A stretch of DNA of 64,000 bases from Amyloporia xantha (taxonomy: Eukaryota; Basidiomycota; Agaricomycetes; Polyporales; Adustoporiaceae): NCBI GenBank assembly GCA_036971615.1, contig JAYKKR010000005.1, positions 62,001-126,000 on the forward strand. Direction: 5' to 3'. The notes under the pieces were generated by a model. That model saw nothing but the letters and a program-made list of their open reading frames with translations, did not search any database and was not told the origin of the DNA. Of this stretch, positions 31,824 to 43,216 are shown piece after piece; position 1 is the first letter of the stretch, and each line of letters begins with the position of its first letter. Position numbers and translations under genes: made by a program.

Positions 31824-32300
31824 CATCAGGAAAAACCATATTGGTCCCAGGCTGCTCTGAGACTATCCTAGAGCATCCTAGAGATTTGAAAGATTTTAGA
31901 GAACTCAGAGTAGCCAGAGTGCTCTTAAACTTAGTTGACATGAGAATATTTTCTCAGGTCACTCCAGAGCAGACTCAGAGCAATCTCAGAGCCCTTTCGG
32001 AAGGGCCTAAAAGTAGTCTCCAATCACTTCAAGGCTGATATGATACGCTCTCCAAGCAGTCTACAATCACTTCAAGGGTAATATGATACACTCTCAAAGC
32101 CATCATAGATCTGCTAGCAGAGGCTTTCAGAGTCGCCTTAAAGTTGGCTCAGTGTATTCAACTTTTGCTCTCCGAGCATTTAGAGCGAGCATTTAGAGTG
32201 TTCTTAGAGTGATATGAATTATAGGATAGAAACTGCAATATATTGATAATGGTGCGACAAGCAATTAATACGAAAGAGACTGAAATCTATGCCAGCAAAT
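31824..32300. repeat. Left subterminal region with CTCTGAG-type words
   Basis: From the CATCAGGAAAAAC end inward there is no gene until the DUF6532 stop at 32,301. The DNA is dense in CTCTGAG, CTCAGAG, CCTAGAG and AGAGTGCTCTT words in both orientations. A 30-base unit ending in CAATCACTTCAAGG is repeated around 32,020 and 32,070. Such short repeats near CACTA-type ends commonly bind the transposase. Confidence 0.6.
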
Positions 32301-34246
32301 CTAGCTGTCAGCGACAGAAGCCTCAGCAGACGCTTCAAGCTGAGCAAAGTCCAAATCATCAAGGTCCCCATTGTCGGCATCCACATGTAGGTGGGACTTG
32401 TTCAAAGAGTTTCTGATCATATAATTAGCCAAATATAAAATGAACAATCCGCACGTACACAATCTCCATAAACATCTTCTTTTCCAACATGAGAGCCCAT
32501 TTGGGAGAGTCTCTCTCCAGTTTAGACCACGACTGCCAGTGAAAGCTGTATCTAAGCTATCAGTGAGTAAAGATTTCTATCATCGTTGCATAGCTAAAAG
32601 GTCACCTTGCAGTCATTGTTTCTTCACTGAATGCGACTTTATGATGTACGCCTGTCTCAAACTCCATGATGGCGCATTCAACCTGGAATATACATATCAG
32701 TAAACTTATCTGATCAGATGGCACAGGAAACGTACAGCAGTGACTGTAAGAACAATGATACGGCCAAAGATCTTCTTTTGTGCAACCATCTTCTTATACG
32801 CTTGAGCGTCAGCCTTGCCCTTGCCAAACCACTGTTGACTAATCATGTCTGTGATTATGGGATGGCAAAAGGGCTGCTGACGATCGACCTTCTGATTCTG
32901 TAGATGAAACTTAGACGACTGCTCAATTGAAGTAGGCAGACATACCTTGAGATCCATGCCTCCAAACATGAAGTTAGAGCGCTCTCTCAGCCAGCGCACC
33001 AGCTTCTGAACCTCTATGGCAGACGTGTTGGTGGAAATCCCATAGTGGCCAGCTATCTTCAACTTGGACTTGCTCTTGAGTTCGCCACGTAAGCCAGTGA
33101 TGGCATAGCTTGCCTTTGAATAGTCATTAGTATAGCTGGCCAAAGAGACGATAACTTGACTCAACATAGGTGATGAGGAGCTCACGGAGATCCACATCGA
33201 CATTGGCAGCCTCTACCGCATCCTCCATATTGGCCATACTTCTTCCTGCGACCTGAATAGACTCCCAGCAGAATGTGTCGATATCTCCTGGAAAGCCATT
33301 CTGAATAGCGATGGCCTCACGCGTACAAGCCTTGGCCAAATTGGCCAGGCTACGTATGTCAGAAGGAAAGTCCGTCAATACCACTTTACTGCTACCACGG
33401 GGCGTGGCAGTAGGAGAGGAGGCCCTAGAAGATGCCATAGAGGAAGCACGAGATGTGACAGAATGAGAACGCCTTCCACCTCTAGACTTGTCTTGTTTGG
33501 GATCTCGAACTTGAACCTATTGACAGGTGTTGATAATGTTGTAAGTGCAAAAGAGTGAGTACATACCCCATTGTCCTCATCAAAGGCTAAGTTGTTCGGG
33601 TGGTCAGGATCGTCTTCCCCGTAAGGCTCTATTTCTATCTCATCTTTCTCCTTCTCCTCACTGCTCTGTCTCGCATGATCGGCATCTGAGCCCTCTGTGT
33701 ATAGTTGAAGCTTCATTCGCAATGATATATGAATGACAGGATACATCACCTTTGTCGGAGATGTCTTGATTACCCAGACTAGCAGCGAGCTGACGTTCTT
33801 CATCGTCCAACCTTGCTGAGACTTGCGTCTTCTGCTTCTTCTTGGCCTGTGAACCGTTTTCATTGTCATTGTCAGTATCTTCCTCTTCTAGAAGTGCAGC
33901 ATTGCGCTTGCGGATGTCTATGAGGACGTCAGCCAATGATTCTCCCATGGCAACAACACCGACATACCTTCATCTTGCGCCTTCAACAACGCAGCAGCTG
34001 CTCCGTTGCTTTTGGCTTGAAGCTTCTTCAAGAGGGCCTTCTCCTTTGCCGTAAAGTTGGCTGTCAGATCTGAAGTTACTTCTGAAGCTGTCGCTTCTTG
34101 GACAGTTTTGCTACTGCGGCTGCTGCTTTGACTCTGAGAAGCTCGTGATTTAGAAGAAGCAGAAGCAGAAGGATTGGGACTAGGAGTAGAGGGAGGATCC
34201 TTATCCTGTGTACCGTTTTACGAGAGGATCGACGTGTGGCAGTCAT
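32301..34246 (-). pseudogene. DUF6532-type protein
   Basis: The ATG at 34,246 gives MTATRRSSRKT; the next coding stretch (KDPPSTPSPNPS to ANFTAKEKALLKKLQ) is one frame over, so a shift lies near 34,210. Further exons are ESLADVLIDIRKRNAALLEE, a Glu/Asp-rich piece, and then the folded domain: DFPSDIRSLANLAKACTREA, YTNDYSKASYAITGLRGELK, QPFCHPIITDMISQQWFG, VECAIMEFETGVHHK and YSFHWQSWSKLER. The last exon ends AEASVADS with TAG at 32,301. The pattern, with PII...WF, then a helix with EFETG, matches the DUF6532 domain of agaricomycetes as I know it. Its biochemical role is unknown. It lies 74 bases after the dioxygenase gene on the same strand, inside the transposon. Confidence 0.65.
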
Positions 34247-34319
34247 TGTGACAGACAGGGTGAGAAGTGTCGCCAACAAGCGCCATGACATTCCATTTGT
34301 TTGGCGCACAAACAAATCA

Positions 34320-37300
34320 CTACAAATTCGACAAACGCCAACTCAAATGTAAAGACGACCTCATATCCTTATGCTCCATCCAACCACTCATGTTCTCACT
34401 GTACTTGACTCCAGCTCCGTCTGAGTGAAGAACCATGGATGCCCTACAGCCCTTAAAATGCAAATTGAAGTGAGTGAGACGCTTTGAGAGAAATACCACC
34501 AAATCGCCATTCTGCAAAGGCAAAACAAGTCCCGCTTCAACCAAACAGAGCTCTCCACCTTCAAAATCTCCAATGGGAAGGACAAGGCAGGCTTCCAGAT
34601 CTTTCACATCTCTGTGAGCATTGGTCGCCACATTGATGTTGAGGACAAATCCACTGAAAGGATGGCATGGAGAGACCTCGCGTCCTGGCAGAAATTCAAC
34701 AAAAGCCTCCAGTGACTTGCAAATCCCTGGGAGACGTCTCTCAAGCTAATGCCAATGGCTAAGTACTCAATATATCAGAAAGGAGAAGCAAGCAACACAC
34801 CTTCATACGTATCCACTCAAAAATTCTTGGAATGAGTTACAGAGATTGTCGTACTCAGCTTGATTGCATAGAAGCTCCTTGGAAACATAAGCACCAAATT
34901 GTTGGTGATTTGTGTGAGAGGCATTTGCACGACGCAGATGCAGGGGATGTGTATCTTTTGGAGCATCGTCACCCTGTAGAAATAATCAATCTTACAACAT
35001 GTAATGCATATAGGAAAGACAAACCCTTGTGATGTTGCGCGCATACCAGGAGAAATGAAGGCAAGGAAACCGCCTCTCTGCACTCCCATCCTGATGGGAA
35101 CTGTCCATATCCTGCAAGGAATAACCTTCCTTTGTACCAACAGCAAGTGCGGTGCGAATGTTGCGCATCAAACTTTCACGCATGTTTTGAGGCATGTCGC
35201 ACGCTATGAAAGCCATCAATTTGTCCTTCTTGTCTCGTATGTCAATCTCTTGCCTAAGTAGATGGTGAGATAATGAACAAGAATGCGGCGAATGACTTAC
35301 TCTTGCAACATGTCATGCTCCAAACGCACATAGTCTTCAGCAAAGGTTTTGACCCCATCAGAAGAATACAGGTCATTGATCTGCAAGACGTATCATGTTG
35401 AGAAAGAAAATAGAAGAATGTATGAGCTACTCACTGATTGCGCGGCGTCATCCAGAGTATGCACAATATATGCCTGACTTGCACCAAGGCGCTCTTTGTT
35501 TGTCCACTGACCATGCGCCTCAGGGTTGCCAGTAGGATAAGGAATATGACGATTAGCAGGAGCATCGAAATCAAACAGAGTGCGCAGAACATGATAGTTG
35601 GGCGATGCGGAGTCAGGATTTTGGAACTGGTTCGCGACTGCAAGAGTGGGCACAAAAAGATCATCATGGCTATCAGAAAACTCATCGTGGTGGTCTTTCT
35701 CATCCTCCGAGTCGCTCAGAGGCGTAGGTGGACGAGACGTGGAGGAGGCGGTGGCATGGAGTAGATTGCTACCCATGATATGAAGAGACAATACCTCAGC
35801 ATTGTCGTTCACAGGAACTAGGCATGATGCCCATAGAGCACGATTTCGCGTCAGTCCGGCAAAGGTTCTGTATGTGAAATCAGACGACAGGGCTGTTCTG
35901 AGTAAAGAGCACATACCTCTCTTTAATCTGATCGAAGAATGCGTCTGACTTGTCAAGATCTCTGCAGTCTATCTCTGTCGGCAGGCCACACTCTTGCAGA
36001 ATGGCACTGGAGAAGAGGACTGAGATGCGTATGGGAATATAAGTCCTCAGAAAAGAAATGAGAGGAATTATGCGCGTAATGATGTCTTTGCCTATGTTGG
36101 TATCTGATCCATGACTTAGCGCGAGATAATGTGAAAGACAAATAGATGAGTGGCTTACGCTCTTGGGGAAAGCGGAGTGCATTGCAAATGGCTTGGATTA
36201 CCTCATCCTTTGTTCGCCCTAGGTCTCTGGGCATATCTCTAGCCGCTATGACCATGAGAAGATAAATAGATCCTGGAAAAGAGCTGCAATCAGTGAAAAT
36301 GAGATATTGTAGATACACGACATACCTGCGCTTGCCAAAGCAGCGAACTTGTAGCCCTGAGCAACCCAATTGCCAAACGTCCACTTTGACGGCGCGCTGG
36401 GATGCCCCTTGACCTTGACCATCCACAATCGCTGTGTCGTCATCTTGGGATCATGTGCTGTGATACTAGATCAATAGAAAATGTCGTCAAATCTCATGGA
36501 GGGTGATAGAAATTAAGAACACACCTATGCACCTTAGCCGCAAGCTCAATCTTGGAAACTAGTCCCAGGAATGATAGGCCAGTACTCATTCCTCAAAATA
36601 GTTGACGCGTTTGACCAAGGAAAACAGGTCGTTAGTAACATAGACAGAATTGCCTGCGTGGAGGCCCCGACGCCCTCCACCATGTTTTTCAGACTCAACA
36701 TCCACTGAAGACAGTCCTCACTCTGGACGTTGCTCTTGGAGCCCTGTGCCAGATGAGACATCAGCTCCTGGGCTTGGTCACCTGCCCCGCCTCCCGCAAC
36801 AGCAGGCTGGGGACTTATCCTCCAGAACCTGCCACCCTCCCAAGCCACACGCGCCTCATCATCAGGAGGAACCACTAAGGAACCCCCCCGTGGGTTGATT
36901 GGCAATGGTGTCCCTCCACGAGTGTCACAACCCGACTTGCGAGGTTTGTGCCTCTTCGGAGGAGGCTCATCCGGATCACCCGCAACGCCGGTGCGAGCGC
37001 GTGTGCGAGAGGGAGTGCTAGAGCGCATCCTAGCGACCTCTTCATCCCTGGCTTCTACAGGAAGGGGAGGCCCTTGCTCCTAGTAGCATAGAATACAGAT
37101 GTAGTCAGTCGAAATGAGGAGAAATCGGCTGTGGAACTTACGCCGACAGTCTGAGAGGGAGTGCTAGAATGCATCCTAGCGACCTCTTCATCCCTGGCTT
37201 CTACAGGGAGGGGAGGCCCTTGATCCTAGTAGCATAGAATACAGATGTAGTCAGTCGAAATGAGGAGAAATCGGCTGTGGAACTTACGACAGTCTGAGTC

Positions 37301-37572
37301 CCCCTATTGGCCTCTATCTGTTCAGGAGCCACACTGGGGCCACGGGATGGGGCCGGAGTCAAGTAAGCATGGCTGTTGGACACAGCTGAGACATTAGGGG
37401 TAGCCAAGGGAGTCACTCCAGACAGAGAAGTCGAGGTGGCAGCATCGAGGTTGTTGAGGACAGTAAGCACAGCAGGTGGGAGAGTGTGCGGAGGCTGAGA
37501 CCTTACAAACTCAATGAGAACAGCAAGGTCTGAGTCCGAGAGCTCCAACGAATCCGGAGTGCCGCCAGCCAT
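34320..37572 (-). pseudogene. Multi-exon protein with C-terminal 2OG-Fe(II) dioxygenase-like domain
   Basis: The ATG at 37,572 opens MAGGTPDSLELSDSDLAVLI. Exon 1 ends at 37,288, exon 2 is 37,225-37,142, and exon 3 starts at 37,079. Middle exons encode GHPSAPSKWTFGNWVAQG, YLLMVIAARDMPRDLGR, ISFLRTYIPIRISVLF, RTFAGLTRNRALWASCLVP and KDKLMAFIACDMPQNMRE. The last exon holds SGFVLNINVATNAHRDVKD (HxD iron ligands), LVLPIGDFEGGELCL, LTHFNLHF (distal His) and RASMVLHSD (Arg for 2-oxoglutarate), ending at 34,320. This domain type is common in mushroom genomes and resembles the TET/JBP group. DNA as substrate is inferred. Frame shifts near 36,670 and 36,590 suggest that this copy is not intact. Confidence 0.68.
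37009..37297 (-). repeat. 146-bp tandem duplication covering one exon and one intron
   Basis: Two copies start at 37,009 and 37,155. Each contains a 62-base intron (37,080-37,141 and 37,226-37,287, identical by eye) and coding sequence for LPVEARDEEVARM. The duplicated exon 37,142-37,225 is exactly 84 bases, so the reading frame is kept. Confidence 0.9.
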
Positions 37573-37655
37573 GCCAGAGAGTAGGTGAAAACGCGAGGAA
37601 CGACGACGGCGCAGGTGAACGTCGAATGCGCAAAGTGAACTTCGAACGCGCAAAG

Positions 37656-37713
37656 GCCTTCCCAAAATGGGTGCCAGTTTGTCGCGACAAACTGGCACCC
37701 ATTTTGGGAAGGC
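37656..37713. repeat. 58-bp perfect palindrome
   Basis: The arms 37,656-37,684 and 37,685-37,713 are exact inverses with no spacer, centred on GTCG/CGAC. The left arm begins GCCTTCCCAAAATGGG. Flanking bases are not symmetrical, so the palindrome is not the tip of a longer inverted duplication. It lies 84 bases before the ATG of the dioxygenase gene. Confidence 0.95.
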
Positions 37714-39846
37714 AGTCTCTCGCTGCTAATTCAATGCGCTCCCTTACCTCTCGTCCCCGCCGTTCTGGCCTCTTCGACACTTAATCTCTACACTACTGAC
37801 ACTCTCCATGCCGACGCGCTCTCACCTTCAAGTTTGCTCCTGGCCACTGCTGTCCTCGACGCTCTCGTCGACGACGCGGGCTCCCCGCCGACATGCTCAA
37901 GTTCAACACCCCGGCTCCGTTCTCACCCCTTTGGTGATGTTCTCCGCGCCGACGCGGTCTCCGCACCCGGCTGAGGTTGAGGCAAAGTGGTTAGAACAGC
38001 GTTGGTATGAGCAGCAAAAAGGTGCGTCCCCTGTGCTGCTTCTAGCAAACCCGCTGTACTCACCCCCTGCCAGACCTTGCGATGGCGCGGTTGTCACCCG
38101 CCCCGCCCACGACTTCGCTTTGCGCCGCTGTTCCTGCTCAGCCCCCGCCGCGGCCGCTGTCCTAAGCAGCTTGCGCTGGCTCCTCCCCGACGCTCTGGCT
38201 CGACCTGATCATTCTCCTCGCACCGCTACTCCCCGCCGCTCCTACGACCTTCGCTCTCCTACGACCTTCGCTCTCCGCCAACAGTCTCGCACTGCCGACA
38301 TTCTCGAACTGCCGACGTTCGCTCCCCGCTGATGCAACCTCGCCCCACCAACGCCTGCTGGACAGCACTGTGTGGGAGCCGCGCACGCTGCTGTCATTGC
38401 CACACAGCTGTTCTCGCCCTGCCGCCGTTCTCGCCCCGCCGTCGATCTCGCCCCACCGTCGATCTCGCCCCGCCGTCGATCGTGCCCCGCCGACGTCGTC
38501 TCGCACCAACGACGTTCTCGCCACCCCTGCTGCTCTCTTCGCGCCCCCCGCTGCTCTCTTCGCGCCCTCCCGCTGCTTTCTTTGCCACACAGCCTTTTGC
38601 ACCCCGCCGACGTCCTCTCGCCGTTCTCGCCCCACCGCCGTTCTCGCCCCACCGCTGTTCTCGCCCTGCCGTCGATCTCGCCCCGCCGTCGATCGTGCCC
38701 CGCCGACGTCCTCTCGCACCAACGGCCTTTCGCATCGACATTCTCGCGGCAGGCATCGCTCACCGTCACTTACCAAGAGGGGAGGGAGAAGGGATCAGGG
38801 AGAGAGCAGGAGGAAATTGGGAGAAGGAGAGGAGAGGAGAGGAGAAGAGAAGAGAGAGAACACATCCGAGTCTCCAGGTCCTTCCTCCCCCGCTTCTCGC
38901 ACCACAGCCTCATGCTTGTACGCGCTGGCGGGGTCTCCTCCCGCCAACCTCATCTCGCTCTGCCGCTGCGCTCTTCGCGCCCCGCTGACGTCCTCTTGTC
39001 CTGCCGACGTTTGCGCCCGACCAATGTTTGCGCCCGCCGACTGCTCTTCACTTTCTCGCCACACAGCCAATCGCGCCCCGACGACCTCATCGCCCCGTTC
39101 TCGCCACACCGCCATGGTTTCCCCGACCCTCGCCCAACCCACCTGCGCGGCCGACGTCCTCTTGCCACACAGCCGATCGCGCCCGCCATTCTCATCGCTC
39201 CGTTCTCGCCACACCGCCATGCGTGCCCCGCCGACGTTCGCGCCCGACAAACGTTCGCGCCCGACAAACGTTCTCGCCCGACAAACGTTCTCGCAGCGAA
39301 CAGCGCTCACCGTCGCTCACGAAGAGGGGAGAGGGGAGGGGAGGGAGAAGGGAGAGAGGGCGAGCAAAGAGGGAGAGGGTCTGCGCTGCCCCCGCTCTCG
39401 CTCGCGCCGACTCCCCACCCTGCCCCGACACTGATCTCATGCAGCGTCTTGTCCGAATGCCTGGGCGAGCGCTGTGCGAACAACGTGCGCTCCGAACCGG
39501 CCGACTGGGGGTATGAGGGCTGGGGGCTGTGGCGGTGGTCATTGTTCGCCCATCTGGCGGTCTCGGCATGCTCGTCGTCTTCCGCGTCGAAAATCGTGCG
39601 AATGGGCTGCATCGGGCGGTTACGCCTCTCGCGACCCGAAGATCTTGCTCTTGGACGCTGCTCGCCGACGTGCTCTCGCCCCGCCTCTCGTCCCGCCGAC
39701 TCTGTTGCATCGCCGACTCGCTCTTCTCTTCACATTGATGCCCTCTCCTCCCGCCGACAATGTTCCGTCCTTGAAGTTCTCTCCTCTACGCTTGTTTCAA
39801 TTCATGGTTTGTTCGCTCACTCATGCATGTCGATCACTAGCTCTAG
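37714..39846. repeat. C-rich minisatellite-like region between divergent cargo and transposase genes
   Basis: The + strand is poor in A and G and full of variants of TCTCGCCCCGCCGACGT and TTCGCGCCCGACAAACG, most densely at 38,400-38,740 and 38,990-39,300. Purine-rich blocks (GAGGGGAGGGAGAAGGGA) follow each dense part, at about 38,780 and 39,320, suggesting a higher-order duplication of about 545 bases. Long open frames on both strands here result from the composition and are not genes. The first 300 bases (37,714-38,030) look like ordinary sequence with a short possible exon but no gene that I can support. Confidence 0.7.
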
Positions 39847-39866
39847 ACTAGATTACGTAATCTAGT
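39847..39866. promoter_or_regulatory. 20-bp palindrome with ATTACGTAAT core before the transposase
   Basis: ACTAGATTACGTAATCTAGT is a perfect palindrome 84 bases before the transposase ATG. The ATTACGTAAT core is a typical high-affinity site for C/EBP- and PAR-type bZIP factors. A role in transcription of the transposase is inferred from position. Confidence 0.4.
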
Positions 39867-39949
39867 TGCGGTGTATAGGCAATGTTATCATGTTTGTGCC
39901 CATCCACTCTGTGCGCCTTCATCTGCCTGATTGAAGATCTTCATCCACA

Positions 39950-42900
39950 ATGAACCTTGTCGATGACGAAAGAATCTGTCCTGCCTGTGGGCGCAGCTTT
40001 GCCACCAGAAAATCGTGCAACATGCACATGTCGCGGGCCCAATCTTGTGCTTGGTATCGTCGAGGCAAACTGGCCGACCTGGGCCCCTTGGATCTTGAAG
40101 GGGAAGGAGGCGATATAGAGGCTCTTGAAGATGTGCAGACCCCTGGAGAGCAATCTTCCGATGAAGAAGATTTGGATGACATCTTCGATGAGGGCAGGGA
40201 CCGCGAGCCTTTCCATTTCATTCCCATCGAGAATCTCCCTCCGCCTCATGAATACGGGATTGGGGAGGCAGGACCAGGGCCTTCCACCGTGGCACATAAT
40301 CACCAGGTCCAACATCGTGCACTCGACGACGATGATGATACACGGGTGGAGGATGAGGATGGGAGTGTGGGGAAGGTCATTCGCATGAATGATAACCTTC
40401 ATAGGCGGTGGCATAAGCTGTTCGGTGCGGGAGATGGAGATGCTATGGACGTGGATGAAGACATAGAGGAGCCATCTTTCTTCCATCCTTTTGCATCCGA
40501 ACTCGATTGGCGCATTGCGAATTGGATGGTCAAGGACAATCCTGGTCACAACGCATTCAATCGGTTACTATCCATTCCTGGGGTAAGTGAGACAAACTCT
40601 GTTTAACAGTCCGAAGAGACTGATGTCCATTCAGGTCAAGGAGAAACTGGGGCTCTCTTACGACAATACAAGAGCTCTCCACCAAATAGTCGACAGCATA
40701 CCTGATAGGGCTGGCCAATGGCATGTCAAGCACCTCACATTTCAAGATCGCCCACATGAAATTCATACAATCCGTTATCGTCACATTCTAGCTGCCATTC
40801 GCTCTTTGTGGGGAGACCCATCGCTCTCAAAATACATCGTATATCGTCCCAAGAAAGTATTCTCCGATGCATCAAGGGAGAATGTGGGAGAATAGGATAT
40901 ACAATGAGATGTGGACAGGTAGTTGGTGGCACGCGGTCCAGGTAAGTCAGCAGTATGTATATATCAAAACTGGTTTGGTTAAGCTGTCTTGCAGAGTCGC
41001 TTACCCCCTGGGGCTACGTTGGCCCCTCTTATTATCGCTACCGACAAAACCCAGCTCACTCAGTTCACTGGAGGCAAGTCGGCCTATCCAGTCTATCTGA
41101 CGCTGGGCAATCTTCCAAAATCTGTGCGACGCAAGCCTTCCCTCCATGCATGTGTCTTGCTGGGGTATCTTTCGGTGGACAAAATCACAAGAGAGAAGCT
41201 TACGCAACAGGAACAGCGAGCACGTAATCAACGCCTGTTCCACGAGTCGATGCGGGTCATTTTGGAGCCCTTGTTGGAAGCAGGGAAGCATGGCGTCGAA
41301 ATGACTGGAGGAGATGGAGCAACGCGAAAGGTCTTTCCCATCATTGCTGCTTATGTTGCCGACTACCCAGAGCAATGCTTGGTGACGTGTTCAAAATACG
41401 GAACATGTCCCAAGTGTCGCTGTCCTGCTAGCGATCTGGGAAACCCAAAGGCGCATCCTCTTCGCACGCAAGCTTAGACACTGGAAGTCATTCAGGAGGC
41501 GAGGAAAGCTACAGAGAGTGTGGCTCAGTTTCACAAGATATGCATGGAGCAAGACGTCTCAGGAAGTGTTTACAAACCTTTCTGGCATGGATTCCCTCAC
41601 ACCGACATTCACCTGTCTATCACCCCCGATGTACTCCACCAGCTTTATCAAGGTGTCTTCAAGCATCTTGTGAATTGGTGCACACGCATCATGAGCGCTG
41701 AAGAATTGGACTATCGTATTCGCTCACTTCCTCCTGCGTATGGTGCTCGCCATTTCAAGAATGGCATTTCGGCACTATCTCAGATATCTGGTACAGAGCG
41801 AAAGCAGATGGCCAAGATTCTGCTGGGATGTCTTGTCGGAGTGTTCCCCAAGAAAGCTCTCCTTGCCTGTCGCGCGCTGTTGGACTTCATTTATCTTGCT
41901 CAGTACAGCACACACGACGACATTACTCTGGGCTATTTGCAAGACGCGTTGGACACGTTTCAAAAAACAAGTCCTATTTCATCGACACCGGCGTACGCGA
42001 AGACATGAACATCCCCAAGTTCCATTCTCTCATGCACTATATTCAGTCGATTCGCATGCTGGGCACAACCGACAATTACAACACAGAAATGTTCGAACGT
42101 CTGCATATTGACTTTGCGAAGGAGGGCTGGCGCGCTTCCAATCACAGAGACGAATTCCCTCAAATGACTCTCTGGCTGTCTCGCCAGGAAAAGATGGCCG
42201 CATTCCAGAACTTCATCACCTGGAAGGAGTCTTTGCAACCACCTTCAGATGCCCGCCAAACCGCTTTGAAGTCTAAAGGGAGTGGACTGGCTATTTCTCT
42301 GCCGAAATTCCCCACTCAGTCCAGGAAACCTATTGCGCATATAGAGCATCAACACCATGCTCCAGGTTTCTCACTCCGCCTCAAAGAGTATCTCAATTCC
42401 TTGCTACAGCATTCTATTTCCAACAGAAATGCGATTCTACACAGTCTTCCATTTGATCGCCTCGACATCTACCACACTCTCAAATTTCATCCTCCTAATC
42501 TTGAAGACGGAGAAGAGGAATGTGATGTCCTCAAGGCAGTTCCATCCACCAGTCAAAATGCTGGACGTTTGATACGGCTGTCATTTTACACAATGAAGAT
42601 GCCGAATCAACAGGGCTAGAAGGTGAGACATATACATCATTGATATTAACCGATTCTAATCAAGCTTTAAAGGAACACGTATTGGACGGCTTCGAGTTAT
42701 TTTCAAATTGCCAGAACATCTGGACAATGCAAATGCACCATCGTTTTGGCCCAAATGTCCGCTGGCCTATGTGGAATGGTATACTAATCTGAAACCGGCT
42801 GCAGAGCCTGCTCACAATATGTATGTTGTGAAACAGCTGCTTAGACCAGATGGATCTCCTGCGGGTGCAATTATTCCTCTCACCAGTATCCGTCAGAGCT

Positions 42901-43028
42901 GTATGTTGATTCCAAACTATGGTAATAAGGCTCAACCCGACTTGACAAAGGAAAATGTCTTAGATACGTCTTCTAGCTTTTTTTTGAATAGTTGGACGTC
43001 TTTGTATACATACAAAACCATCTGGTAA
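39950..43028 (+). pseudogene. Plavaka transposase with N-terminal C2H2 finger
   Basis: The protein starts MNLVDDERICPACGRSF and shows a C2H2 zinc finger (C-x2-C ... H-x6-C-like, CPACGRSFATRKSCNMHMS). An acidic middle is followed by the transposase body: HPFASELDWRIANWMVK, AIRSLWGDPSLSKY, GATLAPLIIATDKTQLTQF (probably a catalytic Asp in IIATDKT), [29 protein letters not shown], and [20 protein letters not shown] with FERLHIDFAKEG near the end. Introns lie at 40,581-40,634 and 40,940-40,993. The last exon, after an intron ending near 42,667, ends at 43,028. The frame is broken by a shift near 40,885, a TAG at 41,476-41,478 and a shift at the A-run near 41,965. It would cut and paste the surrounding element. 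Confidence 0.85.
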
Positions 43029-43216
43029 TAATATCCTGCTTTGTAAGACCGTGAGAGACCCTCAGAGCAGTTATAGAAGTGCGCATACCTCCCAGAGCAC
43101 ATGAGAGTGACTGAGGCTACTCGCAATTGCTCTGAGCTAACCTTATGTGCTCTGAGAAATCCGCATTATCTGAGAGTAATCTAGAGTACCCTAGAGAAAA
43201 AGTGTTTTTCCTGATG
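43029..43216. repeat. Right subterminal region and inner end of the Plavaka element
   Basis: The region contains GCTCTGAG, CTCAGAGC, CTGAGAG and CTAGAGTACCCTAGAG words like those at the left end and finishes GTTTTTCCTGATG at 43,216, the inverse of the left end at 31,824. Confidence 0.65.

Noticed and set aside
38370..39865. Long overlapping ORFs (up to 497 codons) on both strands
   Set aside because: They are caused by C-rich repeats without stop codons; the predicted proteins are low-complexity in all frames.
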